A stretch of 64,000 nt of DNA from Albidovulum inexpectatum (GCF_002927635.1 NZ_PRDS01000006.1:152511-216510), one strand, 5' to 3'; counted from the first letter of the stretch, positions 1-10,003 are shown. Notes: generated by a model from the letters alone, not told the origin. A program made the numbers and translations.

Positions 1-111
1 CAGCCGGGGGCGTTCCGTCTGCAGCAGGGCTATGATCACAGCTACTTCTTCGTGGCCAGCTTCATGCGGGACCATGTCGAGTTTCATGCCCGGGCGCTGG
101 ACCTGATCTGA
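1..111 (+). CDS. fghA: S-formylglutathione hydrolase, C-terminal end (partial)
   Basis: The window opens inside a gene whose last 37 codons contain the block GYDHSYFFVASFMRDH, typical of the C-terminus of S-formylglutathione hydrolase (esterase D family); the histidine of GYDHSY is the catalytic-triad histidine in that family. The enzyme hydrolyses S-formylglutathione to formate and glutathione in formaldehyde detoxification in the cytoplasm. Only the end is visible, so length and the rest of the triad cannot be checked. The next gene starts 10 bases downstream, so they are probably co-transcribed. Confidence 0.75.
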   Translation, partial: QPGAFRLQQGYDHSYFFVASFMRDHVEFHARALDLI

Positions 112-121
112 GGGAGGCAGG

Positions 122-742
122 ATGACACCGCGCGCAGTCGTTTTCGATATCGGCAATGTGTTGATCGAATGGAACCCCGAGAGGTTCTATGACCGAACGA
201 TCGGGGTCGCGCGCCGAAAGGCCCTGTTTGCCGAGGTCGATCTGGAGGGCATGAACCGCCAGCTGGACCTTGGCGCGCCCTTTCGCGAAACCGTCGAGGC
301 TCTTGCCCGGCAGCATCCCGAATGGTCGGCCGAAATCATGGCCTGGCATGACCATTGGCTGGACATGGCAAGCCCCGAGATACCGGACAGTGTCCGGCTG
401 TTGCAGGGCCTGCGGGCGAATGCGGTCCGAACCGTCGCGCTGACCAATTTCGGAACGGAAACCTTCGGGATCGCCGAACGGGCCTATCCCTTTCTGCGCG
501 CCTTCGACCTGCGGGTCGTCTCGGGCCATCTGGCCCTGATGAAGCCCGACCCGCAGATCTACCAGCATGTCGAAAACGCAACGGGCCTGTCGGGTGCCGA
601 TCTGTTCTTCACCGATGACCGGCCCGAAAATGTCGAGGCCGCGGCCGCGCGCGGCTGGCAGGTTCACCTGTTCGACGGCCCGCAGGGGCTGGCGCGCCGG
701 CTTCGCGATCTGGGGCTACCGGTGGACGAGGAGGCCGCATGA
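122..742 (+). CDS. HAD-family hydrolase (subfamily IA)
   Basis: A 206-residue protein of the haloacid dehalogenase superfamily. Motif I is VVFDIGNVLIEW near residues 7-18, where the aspartate is the nucleophile and the usual second Asp is Asn (DIGN), as in YihX-like phosphatases. Motif II is ALTNFG, motif III the lysine of ALMKPDPQIYQ, and motif IV FFTDDRPENVEAA. It is probably a cytoplasmic sugar-phosphate or related small-metabolite phosphatase; the substrate cannot be read from sequence. A GGGAGGCAGG ribosome site precedes the ATG. The stop overlaps the start of the next gene as ATGA, indicating translational coupling. Confidence 0.85.
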   Translation: MTPRAVVFDIGNVLIEWNPERFYDRTIGVARRKALFAEVDLEGMNRQLDLGAPFRETVEALARQHPEWSAEIMAWHDHWLDMASPEIPDSVRLLQGLRANAVRTVALTNFGTETFGIAERAYPFLRAFDLRVVSGHLALMKPDPQIYQHVENATGLSGADLFFTDDRPENVEAAAARGWQVHLFDGPQGLARRLRDLGLPVDEEAA

Positions 743-1650
743 CGCCCACCATCGTCGGCCCCGAGGCCGAGGCCCATCTGGACTGGATCGCGCTGACCGA
801 CGCGATCGTGGCCGGCCATCGCCTGCCCAAGGCCGAGATCGCCGATACCTTCCTGCGGCGCCGCGCGGATACGCTCTTGACGCGTTCGGCATGGATCGAC
901 GGGCTGGGGCTGGCGGTCAAGGCCGCCACGATCTTTCCGGGCAATGAATCGCTGGGCCTCGCGAATGTTCAGGGCGCGTTGGGCCTGTTCGATGACCGGA
1001 CCGGCGCGCTGCGTGCCTATCTGGACTTCGGTCTGGTCACGAAGTGGAAGACGGCGGCCGACAGTCTGCTGGCGGCCCGACTGCTGGCGCGACCGCAATC
1101 ACGGAATTTCCTGATCGTGGGGGCCGGTGCCGTCGCGCGATCGATGGTTCAGGCCTATGCTGCGGCCTTTCCACAGGCGCGTTTCCACGTGTGGACGCGC
1201 TCGCCCGAGAAGGCGCGCGCCTTTGCCGTAGAGACGGGCGCCCATCCGGTCGAGGATCTCGAAGCAGCCGTGCGCGCGGCCGATGTCATCGCAACAGCCA
1301 CGATGGCGACCCAGCCGATCATCCGGGGCGCATGGCTGCGGCCGGGGACACATCTGGACCTGATCGGCGCTTACCGTTCGGACATGCGCGAGGTGGACGA
1401 TGACGCCATGCGCCGCGCGCGTGTCTTCGTGGATTCCCGCGCGACCACGGTCCACCATATCGGAGAGATCATGGCCCCCATCGCATCGGGCGCGCTGAGC
1501 GAGCAGGACATCGTTGCGGATTTCTACGACATCGCCGAGGGGCGCTTTGCCCGCATCTCGGACGACGAAATCACCATAGCAAAGAATGGCGGTGGCGCGC
1601 ATCTTGACCTGATGACCGCCGATTACATCCTGCGCGCAACGGCTGGCTGA
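739..1650 (+). CDS. Ornithine cyclodeaminase / mu-crystallin family protein
   Basis: A 303-residue NAD(P)-binding protein of the ornithine cyclodeaminase/mu-crystallin family. The Rossmann segment FLIVGAGAVARSMVQAYA is near residues 126-143, and the N-terminal substrate-binding region includes KAATIFPGN and the conserved lysine of LVTKWKTAADS. Family members include ornithine cyclodeaminase, alanine dehydrogenase and ketimine reductase; the substrate here is undetermined. It overlaps the preceding HAD gene by four bases. A strong hairpin terminator lies just beyond the stop, so this is the last gene of the operon. Confidence 0.85.
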   Translation: MTPTIVGPEAEAHLDWIALTDAIVAGHRLPKAEIADTFLRRRADTLLTRSAWIDGLGLAVKAATIFPGNESLGLANVQGALGLFDDRTGALRAYLDFGLVTKWKTAADSLLAARLLARPQSRNFLIVGAGAVARSMVQAYAAAFPQARFHVWTRSPEKARAFAVETGAHPVEDLEAAVRAADVIATATMATQPIIRGAWLRPGTHLDLIGAYRSDMREVDDDAMRRARVFVDSRATTVHHIGEIMAPIASGALSEQDIVADFYDIAEGRFARISDDEITIAKNGGGAHLDLMTADYILRATAG

Positions 1651-1673
1651 AAAAAACGCCGGGCCTGAACTGC

Positions 1674-1704
1674 AAGGGGCCGGGATGATCCCGGCCCCTT
1701 TTCA
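1674..1704. terminator. Bidirectional intrinsic terminator
   Basis: A perfect 12-base-pair stem (1674-1685 with 1689-1700) with a three-base loop and a T-tract lies between two convergent genes. The A residues on the left arm give a U-tract on the other strand too, so it can end both the plus-strand cyclodeaminase transcript and the minus-strand beta-oxidation transcript. Confidence 0.85.
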
Positions 1705-1723
1705 TGTCGTGTCTCTGGACAGA

Positions 1724-3925
1724 TCAGGCCGCGGCTTCGCCGCTGCCATAGCGGCCATAGAAGCTGTCACCCTTGGTCGCGATGTCGCGCAGAAGGGCCG
1801 GAGCCTCGAAGCGAGGACCATGGCGCGACTTGAGATCTTCGCAGATCTCGACCGCGCGCCGCGCGCCGATGATGTCCAGCCACGAGAACGGGCCGCCCGA
1901 CCAGGGCGCAAAGCCCCAGCCCAGGATCGCGGCGACGTCGCCCTCGCGAATGTCCATCAGCACGCCTTCCTCGAAGGCGCGCACGGCCTCGAGCACCTGC
2001 GCCATCATCAGCCGGTTCTGGACCTCTTTCAGGTCGGGCTGGTTTGCCGCGACCGGCCACAATTCGCCCAGTCCCTCCCACAGGCCAAGGCGCGTGCCCT
2101 TTTCATCATAGGCGTAGAACCCGGCCTTGGCCTTGCGGCCCAGGCGGCCGCGCTCGGCCATGGCGAACAGGACCTCGTCCACCGCATCGTCGGGATAGGC
2201 GTCGCCCATCGCCGCGCGCGTGGCCTTGGCGATCTTGACGCCCAGATCGATCGAGGTTTCGTCCACCAGCTGCAGCGGCCCGACGGGGAAGCCCAGAAGG
2301 CGGGCGGCATTTTCGACCAGGGCCGGCTTCACGCCTTCCTTCACCATCCGAATGCCTTCGTTGATATACGGAATGATGCAGCGGTTGGCATAGAAGAAGC
2401 GCGCATCGTTCACCACGATGGGCGTCTTGCGGATCTGGCGTACATAGTCCAGCGCCTTGGCCACCGCGCGGTCGCCGGTCTGGCGGCCCTTGATGATCTC
2501 GACCAGCATCATCTTGTCCACCGGGCTGAAGAAGTGGATGCCGATGAACTGATCGGGACGCGCGCTGGCCTTGGCCAGATCACTGATCGGCAGGGTCGAG
2601 GTGTTGGTGGCAAAGATCGCATCCTGCGGGATCACGGCCTCGGCCTTCTTCGTCACCTCGACCTTGACGGCGGGATCCTCGAAAACGGCCTCGATCACCA
2701 GATCGCAGCCTTCAAGGGCGCCGTAATCCGTGGTTGCGGTGATGCGCGACAGAACTTCGGCCTTCTTTTCGGCCGTGACCTTGCCGCGCTTCATGCCCTT
2801 GTCGAGCAGCGCTTCGGAATGCGCCTTGCCGCGGTCGGCGGCTTCCTGGCTGGCGTCGATCAGGACGACGTCGATCCCGGCCAGCGCCGAGACATGGGCA
2901 ATTCCCGCGCCCATCATGCCGGCGCCCAGAACACCCAGCTTGCGCACACGCTGATCGGGGGCTTCAGGGCGGTTGGCGCCCTTCTCCAGCTTTTCCTTGT
3001 TCAGGAACAGCGACCGGATCATCGCCGAGGAGGACGGATCCATCAGGACCTTGGTGAACCAGCGCGCCTCGATGCGCAGCGCGACGTCGAACGGCACCAG
3101 TGCACCTTCGTAGACAGCCGACAACAGCGCCTTGGCCGCGGGATAGACGCCCTGGGTCTTGGCATGGACCATCGCGTTCGCGCCCACGAAGGTCATGAAG
3201 CCCGCGGGGTGATAGGGCGCGCCGCCGGGCATCTTCCAGCCCTTCTTGTCCCAGGGCTTGACGCAATCGTCATCCTTGGCCGAAAGCACCCACTCCTTGG
3301 CGCGGGCCATCAGTTCGTCGGGCGAGACGACCTCGTCGATCAGGCCAGCCGACTTGGCCTTGGCGGGCTCCAGCATCTTGCCTTCCAGAAGAACGGGCGC
3401 CGCGGCCATTGCCCCGACCATGCGCGAATAACGCGTCGTGCCGCCACCGCCGGGGAACAGGCCCACCAGGATCTCGGGCAGGCCAATTTTGGCCTTCGGC
3501 CGATCGGCCATGAAGCGGCGATGGCAGGCCAGGGCAATCTCGGTGCCGATGCCGGCGCAGGTGCCGGGGATGGCGCAGGCCACGGGCTTGGCGCCCTTCA
3601 GGGTCTTGGGATCCATGCCCGCGCGTTCCAGCTTGCGCAGGATATGGTGGCCCGACATCGTGAAGTCGAACAGGGCCTGCGCAGGGTTGTCGCCGGCCTC
3701 CTCACGGATGCGGGCCAGCACGTTCAGGTCCATCCCGCCGGCAAAGCTGTCCTTGCCCGAGGTGACGATGATGCCCTTGACCTTGTCGTCGGCCAGCGCC
3801 CGGTCGATCATCTCGCTGACCTCGGCAAAGGCCTCGCGTGTCATGACGTTCATGGATTTGCCGGGCACGTCCCAAGTCAGGATCGCGACGCCGTCTTCGT
3901 CCACATGATATTTGAAATCGCTCAT
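1724..3925 (-). CDS. fadJ: Bifunctional enoyl-CoA hydratase / 3-hydroxyacyl-CoA dehydrogenase (beta-oxidation alpha subunit)
   Basis: A 733-residue multifunctional fatty-acid oxidation protein. Residues 1 to about 200 are a crotonase domain with the oxyanion and catalytic regions [18 protein letters not shown] and [15 protein letters not shown]. From about 328 there is an NAD-binding 3-hydroxyacyl-CoA dehydrogenase domain ([16 protein letters not shown]), followed by the catalytic histidine segment [12 protein letters not shown] and a C-terminal dehydrogenase domain. It converts enoyl-CoA to 3-ketoacyl-CoA. The start at 3925 is chosen because GGGAG lies just upstream; the frame stays open further but without family similarity. 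It is downstream of the thiolase gene on the same strand, the usual alpha/beta pair. Confidence 0.92.
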   Translation of the reverse strand: MSDFKYHVDEDGVAILTWDVPGKSMNVMTREAFAEVSEMIDRALADDKVKGIIVTSGKDSFAGGMDLNVLARIREEAGDNPAQALFDFTMSGHHILRKLERAGMDPKTLKGAKPVACAIPGTCAGIGTEIALACHRRFMADRPKAKIGLPEILVGLFPGGGGTTRYSRMVGAMAAAPVLLEGKMLEPAKAKSAGLIDEVVSPDELMARAKEWVLSAKDDDCVKPWDKKGWKMPGGAPYHPAGFMTFVGANAMVHAKTQGVYPAAKALLSAVYEGALVPFDVALRIEARWFTKVLMDPSSSAMIRSLFLNKEKLEKGANRPEAPDQRVRKLGVLGAGMMGAGIAHVSALAGIDVVLIDASQEAADRGKAHSEALLDKGMKRGKVTAEKKAEVLSRITATTDYGALEGCDLVIEAVFEDPAVKVEVTKKAEAVIPQDAIFATNTSTLPISDLAKASARPDQFIGIHFFSPVDKMMLVEIIKGRQTGDRAVAKALDYVRQIRKTPIVVNDARFFYANRCIIPYINEGIRMVKEGVKPALVENAARLLGFPVGPLQLVDETSIDLGVKIAKATRAAMGDAYPDDAVDEVLFAMAERGRLGRKAKAGFYAYDEKGTRLGLWEGLGELWPVAANQPDLKEVQNRLMMAQVLEAVRAFEEGVLMDIREGDVAAILGWGFAPWSGGPFSWLDIIGARRAVEICEDLKSRHGPRFEAPALLRDIATKGDSFYGRYGSGEAAA

Positions 3926-4028
3926 TTCTTTTCTCCCTGAAGGGGGGTGTCTGCGTGGCGGGACTGGGCTGCGAGGCGTGGCGCCCCCTGTCTGCCCCAA
4001 TCCGACCGCCGATTGAATCGTCCGCCCA

Positions 4029-5240
4029 TCACACCCTCTCGATGATCGTGGCCGCGCCCATGCCGCTGGCGATGCACAGCGTGGCCAGGCCCACCGACTT
4101 GTCCTGCCGCTCCAGCTCGTCCAGCAGCGTGCCGATGATGATGGCGCCGGTCGCGCCCAGAGGGTGACCCATCGCGATCGCGCCGCCATTGACGTTGACC
4201 TTGGCGGGGTCCACATCGAATGCCTTCATGAACAGAAGGACGACCGCGGCGAAGGCTTCGTTGACCTCGAAAAGGTCGATGTCGGAAATCGCCATGCCCG
4301 AATCCTTCAGGATCTTTTCGGTCACGGGCACGGGGCCGGTCAGCATGATCGTGGGGTCGGTGCCGATCTTGGCCGTGGCGCGGATCCGGGCCCGCGGCTT
4401 CAGCCCGTGGCGTTCGCCGAACTCGCGGTCGCCCACCAGGATGGCCGCCGCGCCATCGACGATGCCGCTGGAATTGCCCGCATGGTGGATATGCTCGATC
4501 CGTTCCAGATGCGGGTACTTCATCAGCGCGACCTTGTCGAAGCCCGGCATGACTTCGCCCATGTCCTTGAAGCTGGGCTTGAGCGCGGCAAGGGCCTCGA
4601 GCGTCGTCTGGGGGCGCATGTATTCGTCGCGATCAAGGATCGTCAGGCCGTTCTGGTCCTTCACCGGCACGATCGAGCGGGCAAAGCGTCCCTCTTCCCA
4701 CGCCTTTGCGGCGCGACGCTGCGATTCCACGGCCAGCGCATCGGCCTGTTCGCGGGTGATGCCGTATTCGGTGGCGATAATGTCGGCCGAGATGCCCTGG
4801 GGCACGAAATAGGTCTTCATCGCCAGCTGCGGATCGACCGCGATCGCCGCACCGTCCGAGCCCATGGGGACACGGCTCATCATTTCGACGCCACCGGCGA
4901 TATAGGCATGGCCTGCGCCGCCCTTGACCTGGTTCGCGGCCAGGTTCACAGCCTCCATCCCGCTGGCGCAGAAGCGGTTGATGGCAAGGCCGGGGATGCG
5001 TTCGTCCAGATCCGACAGCAGCACCGCGCTGCGGGCAAGACAGCCGCCCTGTTCGCCGACCTGGGTCACATTGCCCCAGATCACGTCCTCGACCGCGTGG
5101 CCGTCAAGGTTGTTGCGGTTCTTGATCGCGTTCAGGATCTGGGCCGACAGCGACACCGAGGTCACTTCGTGAAGGCTGCCATCGGGCCGCCCCTTGCCGC
5201 GGGGCGAGCGCACGGCGTCATAGATATAGGCTTCGGTCAT
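4029..5240 (-). CDS. fadI: Acetyl-CoA C-acyltransferase (thiolase, beta-oxidation beta subunit)
   Basis: A 403-residue thiolase. The nucleophilic cysteine is Cys91 in [12 protein letters not shown], the acid/base histidine lies in [15 protein letters not shown], and the second cysteine is in CIASGMGAA close to the end. It cleaves 3-ketoacyl-CoA to acetyl-CoA and a shortened acyl-CoA. It is transcribed with the hydratase/dehydrogenase gene about 100 bases downstream and the GST gene just upstream, forming a fatty-acid degradation operon. Chain-length preference and the fadA/fadI distinction cannot be settled from sequence alone. Confidence 0.92.
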   Translation of the reverse strand: MTEAYIYDAVRSPRGKGRPDGSLHEVTSVSLSAQILNAIKNRNNLDGHAVEDVIWGNVTQVGEQGGCLARSAVLLSDLDERIPGLAINRFCASGMEAVNLAANQVKGGAGHAYIAGGVEMMSRVPMGSDGAAIAVDPQLAMKTYFVPQGISADIIATEYGITREQADALAVESQRRAAKAWEEGRFARSIVPVKDQNGLTILDRDEYMRPQTTLEALAALKPSFKDMGEVMPGFDKVALMKYPHLERIEHIHHAGNSSGIVDGAAAILVGDREFGERHGLKPRARIRATAKIGTDPTIMLTGPVPVTEKILKDSGMAISDIDLFEVNEAFAAVVLLFMKAFDVDPAKVNVNGGAIAMGHPLGATGAIIIGTLLDELERQDKSVGLATLCIASGMGAATIIERV

Positions 5241-5252
5241 TGAATCCTCCGG

Positions 5253-5891
5253 TCAGTTCTGTGCCCGGTCCGACGGGTTGCCGGGCATGAGGTCATAGGG
5301 ATGTTTCCAGCCGGGCAGGGACGAGACATTGTCCAGCCAGCGGTCGATATTGGGCCAGTCCGTTCGGTCAAAGCCGAAGGGTTCGGGATAGAACAGGTAT
5401 CCACAGCAGGAAAAATCTGCGATTGTCGGGCCATCGCCCACGATCCAGTCGCGCCCCTTCAGGTGCTGGTCAAGTGCGGCATAGGCGTTCCTGAGCCGGC
5501 CCTGCATGAAGGCGATAACCTCGGCGGGGCGCTTCTCGGGTGGCAGGAAGTTCATCAGGAACCGTGTCATTCCCGCCTGGCTGGACAGCTTGTGATTGTC
5601 CCACAGCACCCAGCGCAGGACTTCCTCGCGGTCTTCCGGCCGGCCGCCGAATTTTCCGGTGCGTTCGACGACATGGTACATGATGGCGCCCGACTGGGTC
5701 AGGACGCGGCCGTCTTCCTCGAAGACGGGGACTTCGCCCATGACGTTCAGTTTGCGGAATTCGGGCGTACGTGTCGCGCCATTGAAGAAATCGACAAAGA
5801 CCGGCTGCCAGTCATAGCCGGATAGCTCCAGAGTCAGCGCCGCCTTGTAGGCATTGCCGCTTTCGCCAAAGCAGTGCAGTCGCGCGGTCAT
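5253..5891 (-). CDS. Glutathione S-transferase family protein
   Basis: A 212-residue two-domain GST. The N-terminal thioredoxin-like half begins with FGESGNAYKAALTLELSG and contains LNVMGEVPVFEEDG and the glutathione-contacting LTQSGAIM. The all-helical C-terminal half carries the N-capping-box aspartate segment GPTIADFSCCGYLF. It lies 12 bases upstream of the thiolase gene and its ATG follows GGGGGAGACAGGAC, so it belongs to the same transcript. Its role in a beta-oxidation cluster is probably detoxification or thioester/isomerase-like; no specific substrate is implied. Confidence 0.85.
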   Translation of the reverse strand: MTARLHCFGESGNAYKAALTLELSGYDWQPVFVDFFNGATRTPEFRKLNVMGEVPVFEEDGRVLTQSGAIMYHVVERTGKFGGRPEDREEVLRWVLWDNHKLSSQAGMTRFLMNFLPPEKRPAEVIAFMQGRLRNAYAALDQHLKGRDWIVGDGPTIADFSCCGYLFYPEPFGFDRTDWPNIDRWLDNVSSLPGWKHPYDLMPGNPSDRAQN

Positions 5892-5990
5892 GTCCTGTCT
5901 CCCCCCTTGGACATTGCCTGATCGCGGGGCCTGGCCCGCCGCGGCGGCCCGGAAGTCGTGCCCGGACCGCCACATGCGTTAAGACGCGGA

Positions 5991-7769
5991 TCAGAACGCG
6001 TCGGGCTCCAGCGCCATGACCGGCGCTGCACCGGACTGGATGCGGGCCAGGTGGGTCGCGGTCATGGGCAGCTGACGTGCCATGTAATAGCGACCCGTGG
6101 CCAGCTTGGCTTCGTAGAAGCGCTTGTCCTCGGCCCCGGCATCCAGAGCCTTCAGCGCGGCCCGCGCGCTTTGCGCCCACATCAGGCCAAGGCAGACATG
6201 TCCGAACAGGTGCATGAAGTCATAGGAGCCCGCCAGGGCTTCGTTCGGGTTCTTCATGCCGTTCTGCATGAAGAACATCGCGGCCGATTGCAGATCCTTC
6301 GAGGCCGCCTTCAGCGGGTCAAGGAAATCGGCCCTCAGCCGTTCTTCGCCCTCGTTCTCCTTGATGAAGGATTTCACCATCTCGAAGAAGGCCATGACAT
6401 GCTTGCCGCCGTCCTGGGCCAGCTTGCGGCCGACGAGGTCCAGCGCCTGGATACCGTTGGCGCCTTCATAGATCATGGTGATCCGGGCGTCGCGCACGAA
6501 CTGCGACATGCCCCATTCCTCGATATAGCCGTGACCGCCATAGATCTGCTGGGCCAGCACGGTGGATTCAAAGCCCTTGTCGGTCAGGAAGCCCTTGATG
6601 ACCGGCGTCATCAGCGAAATCAGCCCCATCGCGGTGGCGTCGTTGTTGCGATGCGCCCGGTCGATCAGCGTCGCGCCCCAGAAGGTGAAGGCGCGCGCGC
6701 CCTCGACAAAGCTCTTCTGGTCCATCAGCGCCCGGCGCACGTCGGGATGCACGATCAGCGGGTCTGCCGGTCCTTCGGGATTTGACGCGCCGGTCACGGC
6801 ACGGCCCTGCAGGCGATCCTTGGCATAGGCGACCGCGTTCTGATAGGCGGCCTCGGCCACGGCATAGCCCTGCAGGCCCACGCCGATGCGCGCCTCGTTC
6901 ATCATGGTGAACATCGCCCGCATGCCCTTGTGAAGCTCGCCCAGCAGATAGCCGGTCGCGCCGTCATAGTTCATCACGCAGGTCGAGTTGCCGTGAATGC
7001 CCATCTTTTCCTCGATCTTGCCGACCGAGACCGCGTTGCGCTCGCCAAGGCTGCCATCGGGATTGACCAGGAATTTCGGCACGATGAACAGCGAGATGCC
7101 CTTGGTGCCCGGGCCACCGCCCGGCGCTTTTGCCAGCACCAGATGGACGATGTTCTCGGCCATGTCGTGCTCGCCCGAGGAGATGAAGATCTTCTGGCCG
7201 GTGATCTTGTAGCTGCCATCTGGCTGGGGCTCGGCCTTGGTGCGCAGAAGACCCAGATCGGTGCCGCAATGCGGCTCGGTCAGGTTCATCGTGCCCGTCC
7301 AGTCCAGCGAGATCATCTTGGGCACGAATGTCTTCTTCTGGTCCTCGGTTCCATGGGCAAGGATGGTCGAGATCGCGCCATGGGTCAGGCCCTGATACAT
7401 GTTGAAGGCCATGTTGGCCGAGACGAAGATTTCGCCCACCGCGGTGCCGATGATGTAGGGCAGGTTCTGGCCGCCAAATTCCTCGGGCAGGTCCAGGCCA
7501 TTCCAGCCGCCCTCCTTGATCGCCTCGAAAGCTTCACGGAACCCCTTGGGCGTGCGCACCACGCCGTTTTCCATGTGGCAGCCTTCCTGGTCGCCGACCT
7601 GGTTCAGCGGGGCAAGAACGTCGCGGGCCAGCTTGCCGGCCTCTTCGAGAATGGCCGAGGTGAAATCGGGCTCCAGCTCGGAATAGCCGGGCACGTCGCT
7701 GTTGCGGATGTCCAGCACCTCGTCGAGGACGAACTGCATGTCGCGGGTTGGTGCCGTATAGCTCGGCAT
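5991..7769 (-). CDS. Acyl-CoA dehydrogenase (long form with C-terminal extension)
   Basis: A 592-residue flavoprotein of the long acyl-CoA dehydrogenase class common in Rhodobacteraceae. N-terminal, middle beta and C-terminal helical domains are present: [13 protein letters not shown] is the FAD/substrate loop, [10 protein letters not shown] lies in the beta domain, [14 protein letters not shown] carries the usual catalytic-glutamate region, and an extra C-terminal helical domain follows. It introduces the alpha-beta double bond of acyl-CoA, passing electrons to ETF. It precedes the GST-thiolase-hydratase genes on the same strand and follows a MerR regulator gene, consistent with one regulated degradation locus. 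Confidence 0.92.
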   Translation of the reverse strand: MPSYTAPTRDMQFVLDEVLDIRNSDVPGYSELEPDFTSAILEEAGKLARDVLAPLNQVGDQEGCHMENGVVRTPKGFREAFEAIKEGGWNGLDLPEEFGGQNLPYIIGTAVGEIFVSANMAFNMYQGLTHGAISTILAHGTEDQKKTFVPKMISLDWTGTMNLTEPHCGTDLGLLRTKAEPQPDGSYKITGQKIFISSGEHDMAENIVHLVLAKAPGGGPGTKGISLFIVPKFLVNPDGSLGERNAVSVGKIEEKMGIHGNSTCVMNYDGATGYLLGELHKGMRAMFTMMNEARIGVGLQGYAVAEAAYQNAVAYAKDRLQGRAVTGASNPEGPADPLIVHPDVRRALMDQKSFVEGARAFTFWGATLIDRAHRNNDATAMGLISLMTPVIKGFLTDKGFESTVLAQQIYGGHGYIEEWGMSQFVRDARITMIYEGANGIQALDLVGRKLAQDGGKHVMAFFEMVKSFIKENEGEERLRADFLDPLKAASKDLQSAAMFFMQNGMKNPNEALAGSYDFMHLFGHVCLGLMWAQSARAALKALDAGAEDKRFYEAKLATGRYYMARQLPMTATHLARIQSGAAPVMALEPDAF

Positions 7770-7800
7770 GGTCTCTCTCCCTATGTCTTTCAGTCTGTTG

Positions 7801-8193
7801 TCAAGTCGTCGCTTCGCGTGGCGCGGTCAGGCTTTTCTCGACCAGCGCGATCTGCTCATCCAGCTCCTCGATTGCCCGGGCCAGGTCGTCACGTTGGCGG
7901 ACCATCTCCTCGCGCCGCTTCCGTGCCAGTTCCAGGGTGCGCCGCAATTGCGTCTGCTTCTGGTCGCCGATGTGATACAGGTCCAGAAGTTGCCGGATCT
8001 CCTCGAGGCTGAAGCCAAAGCGCTTGCCGCGCAGGATCAGCTTCAGGCGGGCGCGGTCGCGCCGGGTATAGAGCCGTTTCTGACCCTGGCGGATCGGTGA
8101 CAGCAATTCCTTGGATTCGTAGAATCGCAAGGTACGCGGGGTCACCCCGAAGGTTTCGCACATCTCGCGAATGGTCATCATCTGGTCGGTCAA
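7801..8193 (-). CDS. MerR-family transcriptional regulator (first of two)
   Basis: A roughly 130-residue MerR protein. The winged HTH is [20 protein letters not shown], with the wing at [17 protein letters not shown] and [15 protein letters not shown], followed by a coiled-coil dimerisation helix ([20 protein letters not shown]). No cysteines suited to metal sensing stand out. I favour the TTG at 8193 because GGAAGGG lies seven bases before it; ATGs at 8181, 8211 and 8220 are alternatives. It sits 31 bases upstream of the acyl-CoA dehydrogenase gene, suggesting it controls this beta-oxidation block, as LiuR/PsrA-like MerR proteins do. Confidence 0.85.
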   Translation of the reverse strand: MTDQMMTIREMCETFGVTPRTLRFYESKELLSPIRQGQKRLYTRRDRARLKLILRGKRFGFSLEEIRQLLDLYHIGDQKQTQLRRTLELARKRREEMVRQRDDLARAIEELDEQIALVEKSLTAPREATT

Positions 8194-8268
8194 GCCGTCA
8201 CCCTTCCACATTCCTGGCATCGTCCCCGTGTGCTGATGTGGAGCCTTTCGGATACCATACAACCAGGG

Positions 8269-8300
8269 TTTACGTGCACGTCACTGTAACGTGACGTCAC
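8269..8300. promoter_or_regulatory. Candidate MerR operator (two ACGT-containing repeats)
   Basis: Two adjacent imperfect repeats, TTTACGTGCACGTCA (8269-8283) and GTAACGTGACGTCAC (8286-8300), each hold two ACGT cores four bases apart. They stand about 76 bases upstream of the favoured start of the first MerR gene. ACGT-rich palindromes are known for LiuR-type MerR regulators of acyl-CoA degradation; assignment to this regulator is inference. Confidence 0.5.
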
Positions 8301-8384
8301 GCGGGATGCTGACGTTGTGTCATGAAACGGGACGGGCCCGGACGCGCGATCACGCCGGGATCGAAGACGGGTTATGATTGGCAA

Positions 8385-8756
8385 TCAATCGGTTATCAGT
8401 TCGGCCGTACGGTCGCGCAGGGCCTTGAGATCGGCGATCGTGTTGTCCAGCTCGCGCCGTTGACGCTCCAGCTCTTCCAGCTGGCGGTTCGCCAGGTCGA
8501 TGAAGACCTGGTACTGCTCTTTCGTGCCCTTCTGATCATACAGAAGCAGCCACTGGCGGATTTCTTCCAGGCTGAAGCCAAAGCGGCGTCCGCGCAGAAT
8601 CAGCGTCATGCGGGCGATCTCGCGTGGGCCGTAAAAGCGCGCGCGGCCTTCCTTTCGCGGCGAAAGAAGCTCGATATACTCGTAATAGCGAAGCGTGCGC
8701 GGCGTGACATCGAAGCGCGCGCACATCTCCTTGAAGCTGAGTTCCTCTTCGGCCAT
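8385..8756 (-). CDS. MerR-family transcriptional regulator (second of two)
   Basis: A 123-residue MerR protein, clearly paralogous to the one at 7801-8193: LSFKEMCARFDVTPRTLRYY is the [22 protein letters not shown] follows the wing, and a C-terminal coiled coil is rich in Leu, Glu and Arg. The ATG at 8756 is preferred because AGGAGG is six bases before it; a GTG directly upstream would be only three bases away. The two paralogues lie in tandem on the same strand, separated by about 190 bases that hold the candidate operator, so they may cross-regulate. Confidence 0.85.
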   Translation of the reverse strand: MAEEELSFKEMCARFDVTPRTLRYYEYIELLSPRKEGRARFYGPREIARMTLILRGRRFGFSLEEIRQWLLLYDQKGTKEQYQVFIDLANRQLEELERQRRELDNTIADLKALRDRTAELITD

Positions 8757-8813
8757 CACGGTCCTCCTGCCACGAAAGTAGCGATTGGCGCGGCAGCTTA
8801 CAACCGCGCCCGG

Positions 8814-9971
8814 TCAGGGCAAGGGGGCCGACAGGAAATCCGGGGCCAGGAAGTACAGCCCATAGGCGACAAGCAGCGCGGGCAGGGTGGAAAACACCGT
8901 CGCCATGATTGCAGCGCGCGGCGCCAGGGCGATGGCGGGAAACAGCGCATCGCCGTCATTCGAAATGGCATTGGCCACAAGCGCCGAGAACGGGATTGCC
9001 CCGTTGACATACAGCGTCGCCACCAGAACCTGCGGCCCGCAGCCGGGGATGAACCCGATGGCCGCGGCGATCAGCGGCAGCACGGGCGCGATGGAACCGA
9101 ATGCGGATGCAAGATCCAGCCCAAGATACAGGGCGGCATAATCATAGGCGAGATAGGCGATCAGTACCCAGACCGAGATGAAGGAGGTCTCCTCGGCCAT
9201 GCGTGTCACCGGGTCGTCGGCGCCATTCGTCATCGCATCGACCGGAGAGGTCGCCCAGATGGCAAGGCCGACGAAGACACCGGCCAGGGCCAGCGCGGAG
9301 ACCGGCACACCGAAGAGCGTTTCGATCTCGATGCCGCCGATCTGCGCCGCGCCCACGATCAGGCCGGGAATGGCCACGGCCAGATAGACCAGGTCGCGTT
9401 TCCTGCGCCGACCGATCAAGGGCGCCATGCGGCAGGATCCGGCCATCGGACGGTAATCGACGACCAGAAAGCGGTCGATCAGCCATCCCGTCACGATCCC
9501 GGCGGCGAATTGCAGCGGCAACAGGACCATGGCTGCGTCCGGCCGCGTTGCGATCAGCAGGAAGGCCGCATCGCCCATCGTGGCGGTCAGAGCGGCGACG
9601 ACGGCTCCGAAGGTGACCTTGCCCGAGGCATAGGCCGCGACCACGACGACCGCACCACCGCAGCCGGGCGTTGCCCCCATCAGGGCCGCGATCGGCACCT
9701 GCATGGCCCGCGCGCGGCCGATCGCCTGGCCAAGGTCAATGCGGAACAGACGCTCCAACCCGTAGAAGAGCAGCAGGGTCGCCGCCACGAAGGCCGAGAC
9801 CTGCACAAAGGCGTCGTGCATCAAGTCGCGCGTCAGCGCGCCCAGTTCGCCAGGCGCGATCGCCAAGGCGACCAGAAGGACCGCCAGAACGGCACGACGC
9901 GGGCGAATCGGACCCGGCCCCGAAAGGGCTGTCAGGGGGGAGGTTGCGGTGACGGTTGGCGTGGATGGCAT
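8814..9971 (-). CDS. Putative heavy-metal (manganese-type) exporter, 10-TM permease
   Basis: A 385-residue integral membrane protein with about ten hydrophobic spans. It contains two related glycine-cysteine motifs in its two halves, ATPGCGGAVVVVAAY and FIPGCGPQVLVATLY, each followed by a conserved acidic stretch (ATMGDAAFLL and SNDGDALFPA). This two-repeat architecture matches the family called putative 10TM heavy-metal exporter / putative manganese transporter (ArsP-like permeases). The ATG at 9971 follows AGGAAG. A perfect inverted repeat stands 9 bases upstream of the start, implying metal-responsive control. The substrate is inferred from family and operator and is not proven. Confidence 0.75.
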   Translation of the reverse strand: MPSTPTVTATSPLTALSGPGPIRPRRAVLAVLLVALAIAPGELGALTRDLMHDAFVQVSAFVAATLLLFYGLERLFRIDLGQAIGRARAMQVPIAALMGATPGCGGAVVVVAAYASGKVTFGAVVAALTATMGDAAFLLIATRPDAAMVLLPLQFAAGIVTGWLIDRFLVVDYRPMAGSCRMAPLIGRRRKRDLVYLAVAIPGLIVGAAQIGGIEIETLFGVPVSALALAGVFVGLAIWATSPVDAMTNGADDPVTRMAEETSFISVWVLIAYLAYDYAALYLGLDLASAFGSIAPVLPLIAAAIGFIPGCGPQVLVATLYVNGAIPFSALVANAISNDGDALFPAIALAPRAAIMATVFSTLPALLVAYGLYFLAPDFLSAPLP

Positions 9972-9980
9972 GGCTTCCTG

Positions 9981-10003
9981 CAATTGCGAACCATTCGCAA
10001 TTG
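9981..10003. promoter_or_regulatory. Perfect inverted repeat, Fur/Mur-type operator candidate
   Basis: CAATTGCGAA, a three-base spacer, then its exact reverse complement TTCGCAATTG. Its length, symmetry and TTGCGAA core resemble Fur-family (Mur/Fur) boxes of alphaproteobacteria. It lies immediately upstream of the exporter gene's start and 67 bases before the divergent thioesterase gene, so it probably governs the exporter. Confidence 0.65.

Noticed and set aside
1685..3940. A 751-codon plus-strand open frame across the fadJ-like gene
   Set aside because: It is exactly antisense to a gene with clear crotonase and dehydrogenase motifs, has no domains of its own, and such antisense openness is expected in very high-GC DNA.
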